This document shows positions 1 through 7,814 of a stretch of DNA of 64,000 nt, piece after piece (the stretch's first letter is position 1; every line of letters begins with the position of its first letter). The notes under the pieces are model-generated. The model was not told the origin of the DNA, made no database searches, and worked only from the letters and a program-made list of their open reading frames with translations. The translations under genes and the position numbers were made by a program. Source of the stretch: Microbacteriaceae bacterium MWH-Ta3 (lineage in GTDB: Bacteria; Actinomycetota; Actinomycetes; Actinomycetales; Microbacteriaceae); assembly GCA_003053925.1 (NCBI GenBank), contig QBKD01000001.1, positions 620,001 through 684,000 on the forward strand, read 5' to 3'.

Positions 1-1660
1 TTGTGTAGGTGACGGGCAGACCCGAATCGGATGTGGCGTCCAGAGCATACGAAGTTCCCGCACCCTGCGACGGCGGTTGCGGGAAGCTCAGCATCTGCTC
101 GGACAGCGGAGGAACCACGTCGCCACAGGTACTGGACGTTGTGCCATCCGAGTTCAAGATCACGGCACACTCGGTGACGTTGTCGGTCGATAGGCTCGAA
201 CCAATCAGTGTCGGGCCGATCACACCGTACGCAATGTTGTCGGTGGTGCTGGGATAGGTCGTGGGCACCGGGATCTTCATGACATATGCCACCGTTGCCG
301 TGCCACCTGCAGCCACGGTGAACGGGCCGACGAAGTGATAACTGCCGGCCGTGTCTTTGGCCGTGGGTTCCGGGCTGAGCGTCGTCGCGGTGGTCCGGTA
401 CTTATCGATTGTCGTCACCGTGCCCGGCGACAACTGGACATCGACGGCTGGCGCATCGGTGACCTCGTCGACAACGACATCCTGGGTGCCTGAGTTCGAC
501 AACACCACACGATATTTCACGAAGAAGAATCCCCCGCTGCGGGTGATCGTATAGGCGGGATCAAGCGACTTCGTCACGCTGACGGTTCGCGCGGGGTCCG
601 ACACCGGCACCATCGTGATGGTCGACGGGTAGGTGCCCGTGTGCTTCATCTGGGTTCCACTGGCGATCTGCGCGACCGGCATGACCTCGGCATCGGAACT
701 GGCGCTACCGATAACACGGAATTTGTAGGTTGCCGTGTACGTGGTGGCCGATGTGAACGACTTGCACTGATTGACGGCGACGCTACATGCAATGTTCTTG
801 ACCAAGAGTGAATTACTGAACGTTGCCCATTGGCTTGACGGGTCGTTCTTCTTGTACTTCACCACCAGATTGACCGATTCGAGGCGCAACGCACGAGTGG
901 GCCAGGACGAACTCGATGCGGGGCTCATCCACATGGAATCGCCATCCAGCGTTGAGTCACCGGCACCCGCCGTTCCGGTTGCACCCTTCACCGTGACCGT
1001 GACCGTGCCACCGAGTCGTGCCTGGGCATCGGTCGTGACCTCGGTGACTTTATTCGCGCTGGCCGCGAGGGTGCGCTTGACGCCACTGAGTTCGTTGTAG
1101 CAGTTGTAATTAGCGCCAAAACTTTGGCCGCCATTCATGGGGTCACCGCGGTAAATGTGAACGTCGTGGCGCTGAGCATTTGTGCTGACGTCGCTGGCCT
1201 TAACAAGGAAATACACGAATGACGAGGAGTTCGCCGCGATACGACCCACGGGCTGTGTGCCGGTGTCTGACGGCGTGACGGGCAGTGCCGAATCCGCCGT
1301 GTTCACCAGGCTCAGAACCGAAGTACCCGACACCGCGCGGAAGTCATCCAGTTGAACCCAAATATTGTCGAGGTTCGAGGCCGTCTGATTCACGATCTCG
1401 TACCCCACATACGTGGCGTTGACACCGTTTTTCAGGTCGATATAAAAGGCTTTACCGTGCAGAGGCTTGACGACGATGTCGCCCAAATCGGTACCCGTTC
1501 CAAACGCACCGCAGGACGTGGTCGATACCGCATTAGCGGCGGTGGGCTCGAAAACTACCGATGTAATCGCCACCTGAGCAATCAGCGCGGCAATTGCGAG
1601 CGCAGCAATTTTCCGCGTGGCGAACAGCGCGCGGAAAAAACGATGGGGGAATTTGATCAC
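1..1660 (-). CDS. Large secreted surface protein with DUF11-like repeats (3' end beyond window)
   Basis: The minus strand is open from a GTG at 1660 to the window edge, giving at least 553 residues without a stop. The N-terminus has a basic stretch and a hydrophobic segment ending in an Ala-rich cleavage-like site near residue 45, so the protein is probably exported. The mature part is rich in Thr, Ser, Val and Asp, with beta-sandwich-like segments (for example around VTKSLDPAYTITRSGG and VVLSNSGTQDVVVDEVTD) resembling DUF11/conserved-repeat domains of surface adhesins. No catalytic motif is seen. The C-terminus, where a sortase signal would sit, is outside the window. No good ribosome site precedes the GTG, so the start is tentative. 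A perfect inverted repeat lies just upstream. The adhesin role is inference from composition. Confidence 0.75.
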   Translation of the reverse strand, partial: MIKFPHRFFRALFATRKIAALAIAALIAQVAITSVVFEPTAANAVSTTSCGAFGTGTDLGDIVVKPLHGKAFYIDLKNGVNATYVGYEIVNQTASNLDNIWVQLDDFRAVSGTSVLSLVNTADSALPVTPSDTGTQPVGRIAANSSSFVYFLVKASDVSTNAQRHDVHIYRGDPMNGGQSFGANYNCYNELSGVKRTLAASANKVTEVTTDAQARLGGTVTVTVKGATGTAGAGDSTLDGDSMWMSPASSSSWPTRALRLESVNLVVKYKKNDPSSQWATFSNSLLVKNIACSVAVNQCKSFTSATTYTATYKFRVIGSASSDAEVMPVAQIASGTQMKHTGTYPSTITMVPVSDPARTVSVTKSLDPAYTITRSGGFFFVKYRVVLSNSGTQDVVVDEVTDAPAVDVQLSPGTVTTIDKYRTTATTLSPEPTAKDTAGSYHFVGPFTVAAGGTATVAYVMKIPVPTTYPSTTDNIAYGVIGPTLIGSSLSTDNVTECAVILNSDGTTSSTCGDVVPPLSEQMLSFPQPPSQGAGTSYALDATSDSGLPVTYT

Positions 1661-1679
1661 GATGAACGATTCAGTGCCC

Positions 1680-1699
1680 GTGAATTGTTTCCAATTCAC
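1680..1699. promoter_or_regulatory. Perfect 8-bp inverted repeat upstream of the surface-protein gene
   Basis: GTGAATTG and CAATTCAC flank a TTTC spacer, ending 19 bp before the GTG start at 1660. The size suits a dimeric repressor operator or a 5'-UTR hairpin. No regulator is identified. Confidence 0.4.
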
Positions 1700-1745
1700 T
1701 TACGTTCATGCTATCGGGCTTTAAGCCCAGAAAACACAGGGGATT

Positions 1746-2624
1746 TCAGGCTTTCCGCGGGCTGATCGACACCAGCCGATCGACCTCGCCGAAGATCTCC
1801 ATGCTCGCGATTGTCCCCGTGTCTTCCCACACCGTGTGACCGCGGGCATCGCTGTGCCGGACCTGAATGGTGGCCAGCATGGTTTCTTCTACTCGGCGGT
1901 ACATCGCCGCACGCAGCGGTGCGTGCAAGAGTCCACCCGCCGCACGTTCCGCCACAATCTCTAACCGACCATCGGGTCCGAAAACCGACCAACGAACATG
2001 GGTGTCATCCACACTTAGCGCTTGCTCGTGTGAACGGTTATACGATGTCTATTTATATAGTCTGCCGCCGTGCCTCAGCCCAATAATGTAGCCTCGAAAC
2101 GCACCACCCAGCCACGGGATGATGGCCACCGATGCCACCAAGCTGGCCTCGGTGTCAGTCGAAAAGTGGTTGCTGTGCATCCAGACATAACCGGCGGGAA
2201 ACGCGCGGCCCCAGTCCTTCTCGATGTACCCGCGTCCCCCGTCGAACGATGTCGGCTGACCCTCAATCGAGAGCGTGCCGGCTAGCCCATGGCCGAACGA
2301 GACGATTCCGTGGAAGCACTCCATGAACGGAACCAGGCCGTACCAACCCATAATTCCAGGCGACGTGAGAGTCACTGGCCACGGCTCTAGCGGCGTGGAA
2401 TAGGTGATGCTGCCCGTTAGTTGCGGCAGGTTCAGCGTGACACCCGTGGACGAAAAGTGGTTGCCCCCGACCGTGACATCGAACCGATCCGTTGCGGCGT
2501 GGAACTGGTCGGTGGGGTACTCGTGAAACCACGACCTGCCCGTTTGTCCGTCGAGGACCTGGACGAACGCGGTGTCGACTGCCGCTGCCGTGAAACGCCT
2601 CGGGATGGCGAACCCCACGAACAA
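1746..2624 (-). pseudogene. Tocopherol cyclase family gene interrupted by an in-frame TAG
   Basis: Reading right to left, one frame encodes the family hallmarks TAFVQVLDG, YIEKDWGRAFPAGYVWMHSNHF and GGAFRGYIIGLRHGG, then hits TAG at 2049-2051. The same frame continues without a shift for about 100 more residues that look like the family C-terminus (THVRWSVFGPDG, RAAGGLLHAPL, MLATIQVR) and ends at 1746. A single nonsense codon therefore splits the gene. The conserved N-terminal part around the usual FEGW-like motif is also not visible; the frame runs into the tRNA-Arg gene, so the 5' end looks eroded. Possible starts in frame are TTG at 2624 and GTG at 2618. It is probably a decaying gene; amber readthrough or a base error are alternatives. 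Confidence 0.65.
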
Positions 2625-2686
2625 ATGCCACTGGTGTTTGCATGTCTGAACTCTACGTCGCGACTCGGTCGACGGGAATGGGCAAT

Positions 2687-2712
2687 AAAAAAGGCCCCGC
2701 ATGCGAGGCCTT
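2687..2712 (-). terminator. Terminator after tRNA-Arg
   Basis: On the minus strand AAGGCC pairs with GGCCTT, with partial inner pairing, followed by a T run. It lies directly downstream of the tRNA-Arg gene. Confidence 0.65.
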
Positions 2713-2718
2713 CTTTCG

Positions 2719-2791
2719 CGCGCCCGGAGGGACTCGAACCCCCAACCTTCTGATCCGTAGTCAGATGCTCTATCCATTGAGCTACGGGCGC
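2719..2791 (-). tRNA. tRNA-Arg (anticodon ACG)
   Basis: The minus strand folds into a 73-nt cloverleaf: acceptor GCGCCCG/CGGGCGC, D-arm GCTCAATGGATAGAGC, anticodon stem TCTGA/TCAGA with loop CTACGGA (anticodon ACG), and T-arm GGGGGTTCGAGTCCC. CCA is not encoded. ACG is normally edited to ICG and reads CGU, CGC and CGA. Confidence 0.95.
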
Positions 2792-2976
2792 ACTGTTGCC
2801 GAAGCAACTTGTTCATATTACCCAAAGAACGGGGAATAGTAAAACCGAGCCCGCGCGCACCCCGTCACCGTTTTCCTGCAGCAAACCTGGGAATTGTCGG
2901 TGGCTGTCGATAGTATGGTCTAAACCCCTTCAACATCGTTATTTGTGATGTCGTTTTATTTACCCCTAAGGACATC

Positions 2977-4005
2977 ATGATTAAGAAGATTGCAACGGGT
3001 GCTGCTGCAGCACTCGCAAGCTTCGCCCTGGTGGCAACTCCCGCATTCGCGGCTGTTGTTGACCCCGGTGAAGTAAACATCATCAACGCCGACGGCGGCA
3101 CCAACGAAGACAACGGCCTCAAGGTCACCTACGCATTCGGCCAGCTGCAGATCCTCATGAACAACGCCGGCCAGTTGTACGACGCCGAAGCTCTCCCGCT
3201 TGCCGATACTTATGCAAACATGAGCAACTACCCCATCATCAAGTTCGAGGGCTTTGGCGACATTGGCGCGGAAAACAACTGGGATTCGTTCACCTCGGAC
3301 GCAACCGTCACCGATGGCGGACGCTCGGGCGTAGTCGTCAACCACCTGACCTACGGCGCCGACGCGTCGCTCGTCAAGGTCGATGTCACCGTGTCATACA
3401 CGTACCCCAACAAGTACATTTCGATGACGATGGCACTGGTTGAGACCGGATCCGACTATTCCGGACTGCCTCACAAGTTCTACTGGTACACCGACGCAAT
3501 GCTGACTGGCCAGGACGCCGGTTTCCAGTTCGGTGGCACCAGCCCTGAAGGCGCCACCGTTGCCGGTGTTGTCTCGGAGGCTGGCGACCAGATCGAAGCC
3601 TTCCGTCAGGTTGCAGGTCAGAACCTCAACTGGTTCTCGGGCTACTACGACTGCCCCGTCGGTGCAACGGACGAATGCTCGCCCACCCTCGGTGACGGTG
3701 CCTGGATCGAGAACTTCCTCGACTTCCCCAGCGTCGCATACGAATCGGACGCAACGGTTGACAACGGCTTCGGTATCTCGAGCCCCTCGTCGACCAACGC
3801 AACCGAAGAAATCAGCTTCGACCTGCTGTTCGTTTCGTGCCTCGATGGCGTGAACGCGCTGCAGTGTGCTGACGCAGGCCTCGGCCTGGCCGAGCCCGAG
3901 CTGGCCGAGACCGGTGTTAACGCATCGGCATTCGGCTTCGCCGGCACAGCAGCACTGTTCGCCGCCGCAGCTGTTATCGCAGTTCGCCGCCGCAGCAACG
4001 TCTAA
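2977..4005 (+). CDS. Secreted cell-wall-anchored protein with LAETG sorting signal
   Basis: The 342-residue product has a signal peptide (MIKKIATGAAAALASFALVATPAFA) and an Ala/Leu-rich C-terminal membrane helix ending in RRRSNV. LAETG lies at residues 309-313 just before that helix. This is the LPXTG-like tripartite signal in the LAXTG form recognised by class E sortases; such a sortase is encoded at 48738-49556. The mature part is Asp/Gly/Asn-rich and probably beta-stranded, with no enzyme motif. The start has AAGGA 5 nt upstream. It is followed by a strong UUCG hairpin. It shares architecture, but no obvious sequence identity outside the sorting signal, with the gene at 5327. Function beyond a wall-bound protein is unknown. 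Confidence 0.85.
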   Translation: MIKKIATGAAAALASFALVATPAFAAVVDPGEVNIINADGGTNEDNGLKVTYAFGQLQILMNNAGQLYDAEALPLADTYANMSNYPIIKFEGFGDIGAENNWDSFTSDATVTDGGRSGVVVNHLTYGADASLVKVDVTVSYTYPNKYISMTMALVETGSDYSGLPHKFYWYTDAMLTGQDAGFQFGGTSPEGATVAGVVSEAGDQIEAFRQVAGQNLNWFSGYYDCPVGATDECSPTLGDGAWIENFLDFPSVAYESDATVDNGFGISSPSSTNATEEISFDLLFVSCLDGVNALQCADAGLGLAEPELAETGVNASAFGFAGTAALFAAAAVIAVRRRSNV

Positions 4006-4023
4006 TAGCGTTACGCAGTATCG

Positions 4024-4053
4024 TTGTGGCCTCCGGTTCGCCGGGGGCCACAA
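4024..4053 (+). terminator. Strong hairpin with UUCG tetraloop
   Basis: TTGTGGCCTCCGG pairs with CCGGGGGCCACAA (one G-U) around a TTCG loop, 18 bp after the LAETG gene. The T-tract is poor (TGTCGTT), so termination may rest on stem strength. Confidence 0.75.
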
Positions 4054-4176
4054 TGTCGTTAACGCGGCAATCCAGGCGAGGCCCCGCAATACGACTCCAT
4101 GATTGTCTCCCGTCGCTGTAATACTGATAGTAATTCTCGAAATGACTCGCGAAGGTGACAGACAGGAGGACACATC

Positions 4177-4398
4177 GTGTCCCTTCCCTACAAAGAGACC
4201 GGCATCGCATACGCTCTGATGCTGTTTTCCATCATTGGCATCTGTGGCGTTCAACACTTCTACCTGGGCAAGGTGGGCCGCGGCATTCTGTGGCTACTGA
4301 CGCTGGGACTATTCGGTATCGGCCTGCTGATTGACCTCTTCACGCTTCCGCAGCAGGTGAAAAACATCAATGCCCGACGCAGCGCTGGAATCGCGTAG
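4177..4398 (+). CDS. TM2 domain membrane protein
   Basis: A 73-residue protein with two hydrophobic helices (about residues 9-27 and 34-53) separated by a short loop containing GVQHFYLGKVGRG, the TM2 domain signature. It starts at GTG with AGGAGGA 7 nt upstream. TM2 proteins are small membrane proteins of mostly unknown role. The 3' end overlaps the next gene by 29 bp in another frame, suggesting co-transcription. Confidence 0.85.
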   Translation: MSLPYKETGIAYALMLFSIIGICGVQHFYLGKVGRGILWLLTLGLFGIGLLIDLFTLPQQVKNINARRSAGIA

Positions 4399-5101
4399 TT
4401 CAATTAATGATGCGTCGACCGTTGGTCACGCTCGACCTCGTGCCCGACTTCGTTCTGCAATCGCGACCCGGGTAACGCGCATCACGAAGAGTGGGGCGCG
4501 GACGGTGGGGAACACAGCACGGACTGTCGCCGCACGATCGACGGTGGCGGCACGGGCGGTGGCACGTCGCAGTCGCGACGCATTCGACAAGGCCTACGAA
4601 CGCAAACTTCCCGCAGCGCGGGCGAATGTGCTGCGACTTCGAACCGCGCACCCCGACTTTTCTCCCGCGCAGGTGATGCATGTCCTCGAGAAAGATCTGA
4701 GCGAACGCGAAAATGCACAGGGTGTCGACTTCAATTCGGCGGTCGTCCTTTTTGTTGTGTCAGCGGCAGAAGTGCAGGGAGACGCTGTTGCACACCCCGT
4801 CCGGCTGCACAGATTGCTCGACGCCATTGTGGTTGTCGACAGCCGAGCCGCAAAGCTCGCCACCCGATACGGCGGACTGGCGGCCTCGTTGATTCTGGCC
4901 AAGCTCAACGCCGGCCAAAAGGTTGCCGCTCTGTCGGCATCGGCGTTAGCCAAAGTGTCATGGGTTCCCCGTGTCTTGGCGATTGCCGGAATACGCAACG
5001 TCGGACGATCGAGCGCGGCACGGGCTGCCATTGCCGCGACAAGAGCGGTGCTGGGACCGATTCCAGCCGACTGGCCGGACAGTGCGCCACGAAGCGAATA
5101 A
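4370..5101 (+). CDS. Hypothetical protein, basic Ala/Arg-rich N-terminus
   Basis: The 243-residue frame starts at an ATG inside the end of the TM2 gene. Residues 20-75 are very rich in Arg, Thr and Ala. Residues 80-110 read like a soluble helical segment (LRTAHPDFSPAQVMHVLEKDL). The C-terminal half contains moderately hydrophobic helices (VVLFVVSAAEV, ASLILAKLN, VPRVLAIAG). I do not recognise the family. Codon choice resembles neighbouring genes and the frame fills the space to the tRNA-Ser gene, supporting a real gene. A peripheral membrane protein working with the TM2 protein is possible, but this is context only. Confidence 0.6.
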   Translation: MPDAALESRSSINDASTVGHARPRARLRSAIATRVTRITKSGARTVGNTARTVAARSTVAARAVARRSRDAFDKAYERKLPAARANVLRLRTAHPDFSPAQVMHVLEKDLSERENAQGVDFNSAVVLFVVSAAEVQGDAVAHPVRLHRLLDAIVVVDSRAAKLATRYGGLAASLILAKLNAGQKVAALSASALAKVSWVPRVLAIAGIRNVGRSSAARAAIAATRAVLGPIPADWPDSAPRSE

Positions 5102-5111
5102 GAAAATTTGG

Positions 5112-5203
5112 TGGCGGAGACGGTGGGATTTGAACCCACGGTACCCGTGAGGGTACTCCACCTTAGCAGGGTGGTGCACTAGGCCGAACTATGCGACGTC
5201 TCC
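5112..5203 (-). tRNA. tRNA-Ser (anticodon GCT)
   Basis: A long-variable-arm cloverleaf on the minus strand: acceptor GGAGACG/CGTCTCC, anticodon stem CCACC/GGTGG with loop CTGCTAA (GCT), variable arm TACCCTCACGGGTA and T-arm GTGGGTTCAAATCCCAC. A CCA end is encoded. It reads AGC and AGU. Confidence 0.95.
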
Positions 5204-5326
5204 TAATAGCGTTTCCATGATACCGAACCAAATACACTTCGGCGAACCAGGAAGTCGACAGAAGTCGGGGGTCTCGATTAGAATCAAGCTAAATTGTCCC
5301 CCTTTCGAAATCAAAGGAAATTACCT

Positions 5327-6454
5327 ATGACTACCGTGACTCAGCGCGTTGCCGCTGCAGCCGGTGCGCTTGGCCTGGCGTTCATCGCGCCCGCCGCCGC
5401 ACACGCACTTCCCTCGACCGCACTGCAGACCGATGCAGCACTGCAGGAAATGTTCGCCGTCCACGGCAACATCCACTACTCCATCGATGGCTTGGGCATC
5501 AACGGCGACCGCGATGGCCAGATCCAGGTCGAGAAGGCTGCCGGCGACGACATCGTTGCAGCGTTCCTGATGGCCGCTACCGAGGACGTTTCGGCAGCAC
5601 CCACCGATCTCACGCTGAACGGCCAGACCGTCGAGTTCACTCACTCGGCAACCGAGACCGCATCGGGCTTCAACTTCACCAACTACTTCGCCGATGTCAG
5701 CGCTCTGATTGGTGACGATGTTGCGAACGCCGAAGCCGGAATCCTGGACTTCGCCGTCAACGAGGGTGTCAGCAACGCCACCATCGAAGGCACCGCGCTT
5801 GTTGTGATCTTCGCAAACGACGACGCACCTTCGGCCAGCTTCGTGTTGAACTTCGGAACGGCGAACCCCTTGGGCGACACGTTCTCGTTGAACTACGACG
5901 CACTGACCGCTCCCCAGACCGACAACCTCGTGATGTCGATTGGTTCGGCATACAGCTACGGCAGCGGCCAGGGCTCGACCATGTCGGTCAACGGCAACGA
6001 CGTTGCCGACAAGGCCGGACACTTCGACGACTGCGAAGATTTCGTGTCGGGCGAAGAAATCGAAGATAACTGGACCTGCAACGACGGCGCCTTGATCACC
6101 GTTGGTGGAATTGGTGACTCGATCGCCAACCCCACTCTTGGTGGCGACTGGGCAACCACGTCGGACGACGAGCTTTACAGCCTCTCGCCCTTCGTGACCG
6201 TGGGTGACACCGCCGTGACCGTGACCACGCTGAATGCATCGGTCGACGACAACATCTTCTTCGCTGGCTTCTACCTGGAAGACATCTTCGTAGAAGGTGC
6301 AGTCGACGTCGAAACTCTGCGTACCTTCACCCCCGAACTTGCCGAGACCGGCCTGGATTCCACCACCACGGGCTTCGCAGCCGGTTCGGGCGTTCTGGCA
6401 CTGGTTGCAGCGGGAGCCGTTATGGCAGTCCGCGCACGCCGTTCGGCCAAGTAA
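5327..6454 (+). CDS. Secreted cell-wall-anchored protein with LAETG sorting signal (second)
   Basis: A 375-residue protein. ATG at 5327 is chosen over an upstream in-frame TTG because AAAGGA lies 8 nt before it and the signal peptide (MTTVTQRVAAAAGALGLAFIAPAAAHA) then starts properly. The C-terminus carries LAETG at residues 338-342, a Gly/Ala/Val-rich helix and the basic tail RARRSAK. The mature region is acidic and low in Lys/Arg, with two Cys residues near DDCEDF and WTCNDG that could form a disulfide. It is the second LAXTG-type substrate candidate for the class E sortase in this window. No catalytic motif is visible. Confidence 0.85.
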   Translation: MTTVTQRVAAAAGALGLAFIAPAAAHALPSTALQTDAALQEMFAVHGNIHYSIDGLGINGDRDGQIQVEKAAGDDIVAAFLMAATEDVSAAPTDLTLNGQTVEFTHSATETASGFNFTNYFADVSALIGDDVANAEAGILDFAVNEGVSNATIEGTALVVIFANDDAPSASFVLNFGTANPLGDTFSLNYDALTAPQTDNLVMSIGSAYSYGSGQGSTMSVNGNDVADKAGHFDDCEDFVSGEEIEDNWTCNDGALITVGGIGDSIANPTLGGDWATTSDDELYSLSPFVTVGDTAVTVTTLNASVDDNIFFAGFYLEDIFVEGAVDVETLRTFTPELAETGLDSTTTGFAAGSGVLALVAAGAVMAVRARRSAK

Positions 6455-6467
6455 TACCGTTTAGCGC

Positions 6468-6495
6468 AATGGCCTCGCCTTCGGGCGGGGCCATT
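6468..6495. terminator. Bidirectional hairpin with UUCG loop between convergent genes
   Basis: AATGGCCTCGCC pairs with GGCGGGGCCATT around TTCG. It lies between the ends of the LAETG gene (plus) and apbE (minus). Stem style and TGTCGTT tail match the hairpin at 4024-4053. Confidence 0.7.
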
Positions 6496-6501
6496 GTCGT
6501 T

Positions 6502-7269
6502 TCAGCGTGCAGCGGCGGTGTTCGCCGCGCTGATGAGTTCCACCATTGACGGATTGGCCCGAACCTCGCCGTCGGCGCACAACACCAGGACCGCGCAGGC
6601 GTCTGCCCCATTCGTGGCTAAATCCACCACATCGAGGCCACCACTCACGATCGCCGTCGCCCATACGTCACTGGCCACAATGTCGTTTGACACCACCGTG
6701 GCCTGAACCACCTGTGGTCCCGTTGCCGTCGAACGCCAGATGTGTTCCCCCCGCTCCGACGTTCCGCTGGTGGCAATCGCCGACCAGTCGCCACCCAGCG
6801 CCACCACGGCGGCAAGGCTGCCCGAGTCCGTGGGCGACGTGATGCCCGTGGTCCACGCCCCCGGTTCTCCGCGAGTGGCCATGTCCCCACCCGCATTGAC
6901 GGAATATGATTCCACGCCGTGGGCGCGCAGAACTGCACAAGCGGCCGCAATAGCGTCGGCCTTCACAATGCCTGATAGATCGATTATCCCGTCGGGCCGA
7001 TGCGGGGTGAATGCGCCGTGTGTGCGTTGCCGCCATTCGATGGCCCGGGCATAGGTGTCGCGGATGTCGTGGGACAGATCCGTCAGTGCGACATCGCCGG
7101 CCGCCAATCGCGACAGGGGCGATTCGGGCTTGTACAGCGAGTACTCCGTGTCGTACAACTGGAAGACGCGTTCGATGCCCTCGAGGGCCTCGTTGTGGTG
7201 TTCGTCAACTCCCCCCAGAACACGCACCGAAACCGTCGTGCCCATGGTGTCGAAGATGTGTACGGTCAT
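6502..7269 (-). CDS. apbE: FAD:protein FMN transferase ApbE
   Basis: The 255-residue protein matches ApbE: MGTTVSVRV near the N-terminus, GIVKADAIAAACAVLRAHG, SVNAGGDMATRG (the nucleotide/Mg2+-binding GGD region) and a C-terminal SNDIVASDVWATA segment. ApbE moves FMN from FAD onto Thr/Ser of extracytoplasmic FMN-binding domains. Its start overlaps the stop of the FMN-binding-domain gene by 4 bp, so this neighbour is the expected substrate. At 255 residues it is shorter than many ApbE proteins and shows no N-terminal signal; the site of action is not clear from sequence. Confidence 0.9.
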   Translation of the reverse strand: MTVHIFDTMGTTVSVRVLGGVDEHHNEALEGIERVFQLYDTEYSLYKPESPLSRLAAGDVALTDLSHDIRDTYARAIEWRQRTHGAFTPHRPDGIIDLSGIVKADAIAAACAVLRAHGVESYSVNAGGDMATRGEPGAWTTGITSPTDSGSLAAVVALGGDWSAIATSGTSERGEHIWRSTATGPQVVQATVVSNDIVASDVWATAIVSGGLDVVDLATNGADACAVLVLCADGEVRANPSMVELISAANTAAAR

Positions 7270-7805
7270 CCCGTGAAGCCTGCCGCATCAAGAGCGGACT
7301 GCACCGAGTTCTTGTATGCCTCGGAACTGTACGTTGCGCGACTGACGTTCGTGACCGACGCCGACTGAGCTTCCAGCACCTCGGCCAACAAAATGGGAAC
7401 CGCACGCTGGTTGATCTCGACGCTCTTGCCGTCATTCGCCGGGTACTGCAGCGTCTCGACGGCGGTGATGGCGCCGCCGGAAATGACAACCTGTACCTGC
7501 ATCGGCCCCCATCGAGTCTGATAGGTATCACCAACGTATGTGCCTTCGATGGCGTTTGACGTTGTGGAGGTCGTCGTTTCCGAGGCGGACGCCGAGCTCG
7601 ACGATGCCGAACTGTCGGAGGCACTGACATCGGCGTTCGACGTATCCGCCGTAGTGTTCGTCGAATCCGCGGTGTCGGTCGATTCGGCCGCGGTAGTGAC
7701 CGTTGCCTGGGCATCGGCGGTAAGTGCCGCCTGTCCAACGTTCCAACCGATGGCAACGATCGCAGCCGTGGCTGCTCCGGTCACAAATGCAGAGGGTGTT
7801 CTCAT
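7266..7805 (-). CDS. Secreted FMN-binding domain protein, ApbE substrate
   Basis: The 179-residue protein has an N-terminal signal or anchor helix (AFVTGAATAAIVAIGWNVGQAAL), a Ser/Thr/Asp/Ala-rich linker (about 30-85) and a C-terminal FMN-binding domain starting near GTYVGDTYQTRWGPMQVQV. The flavinylation motif is SRATYSSEAY, with Thr158 as the likely acceptor (family pattern S/T-x-A-T). It sits between the ferric-reductase-like gene and apbE, the classic arrangement for extracytoplasmic flavin electron transfer. Electrons probably pass from the membrane flavoprotein to this FMN and then to an outside acceptor; the acceptor is not shown. Confidence 0.9.
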   Translation of the reverse strand: MRTPSAFVTGAATAAIVAIGWNVGQAALTADAQATVTTAAESTDTADSTNTTADTSNADVSASDSSASSSSASASETTTSTTSNAIEGTYVGDTYQTRWGPMQVQVVISGGAITAVETLQYPANDGKSVEINQRAVPILLAEVLEAQSASVTNVSRATYSSEAYKNSVQSALDAAGFTG

Positions 7806-7814
7806 GGGTTTCTC

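Noticed and set aside
9-1765. Several plus-strand open frames in the first 1.8 kb
   Set aside because: The minus strand is open throughout with a signal peptide and repeat-like domains; the plus frames have unusual composition and no motifs.
2625-2825. Upstream extension of the tocopherol-cyclase frame
   Set aside because: It would run through the tRNA-Arg gene and its terminator.
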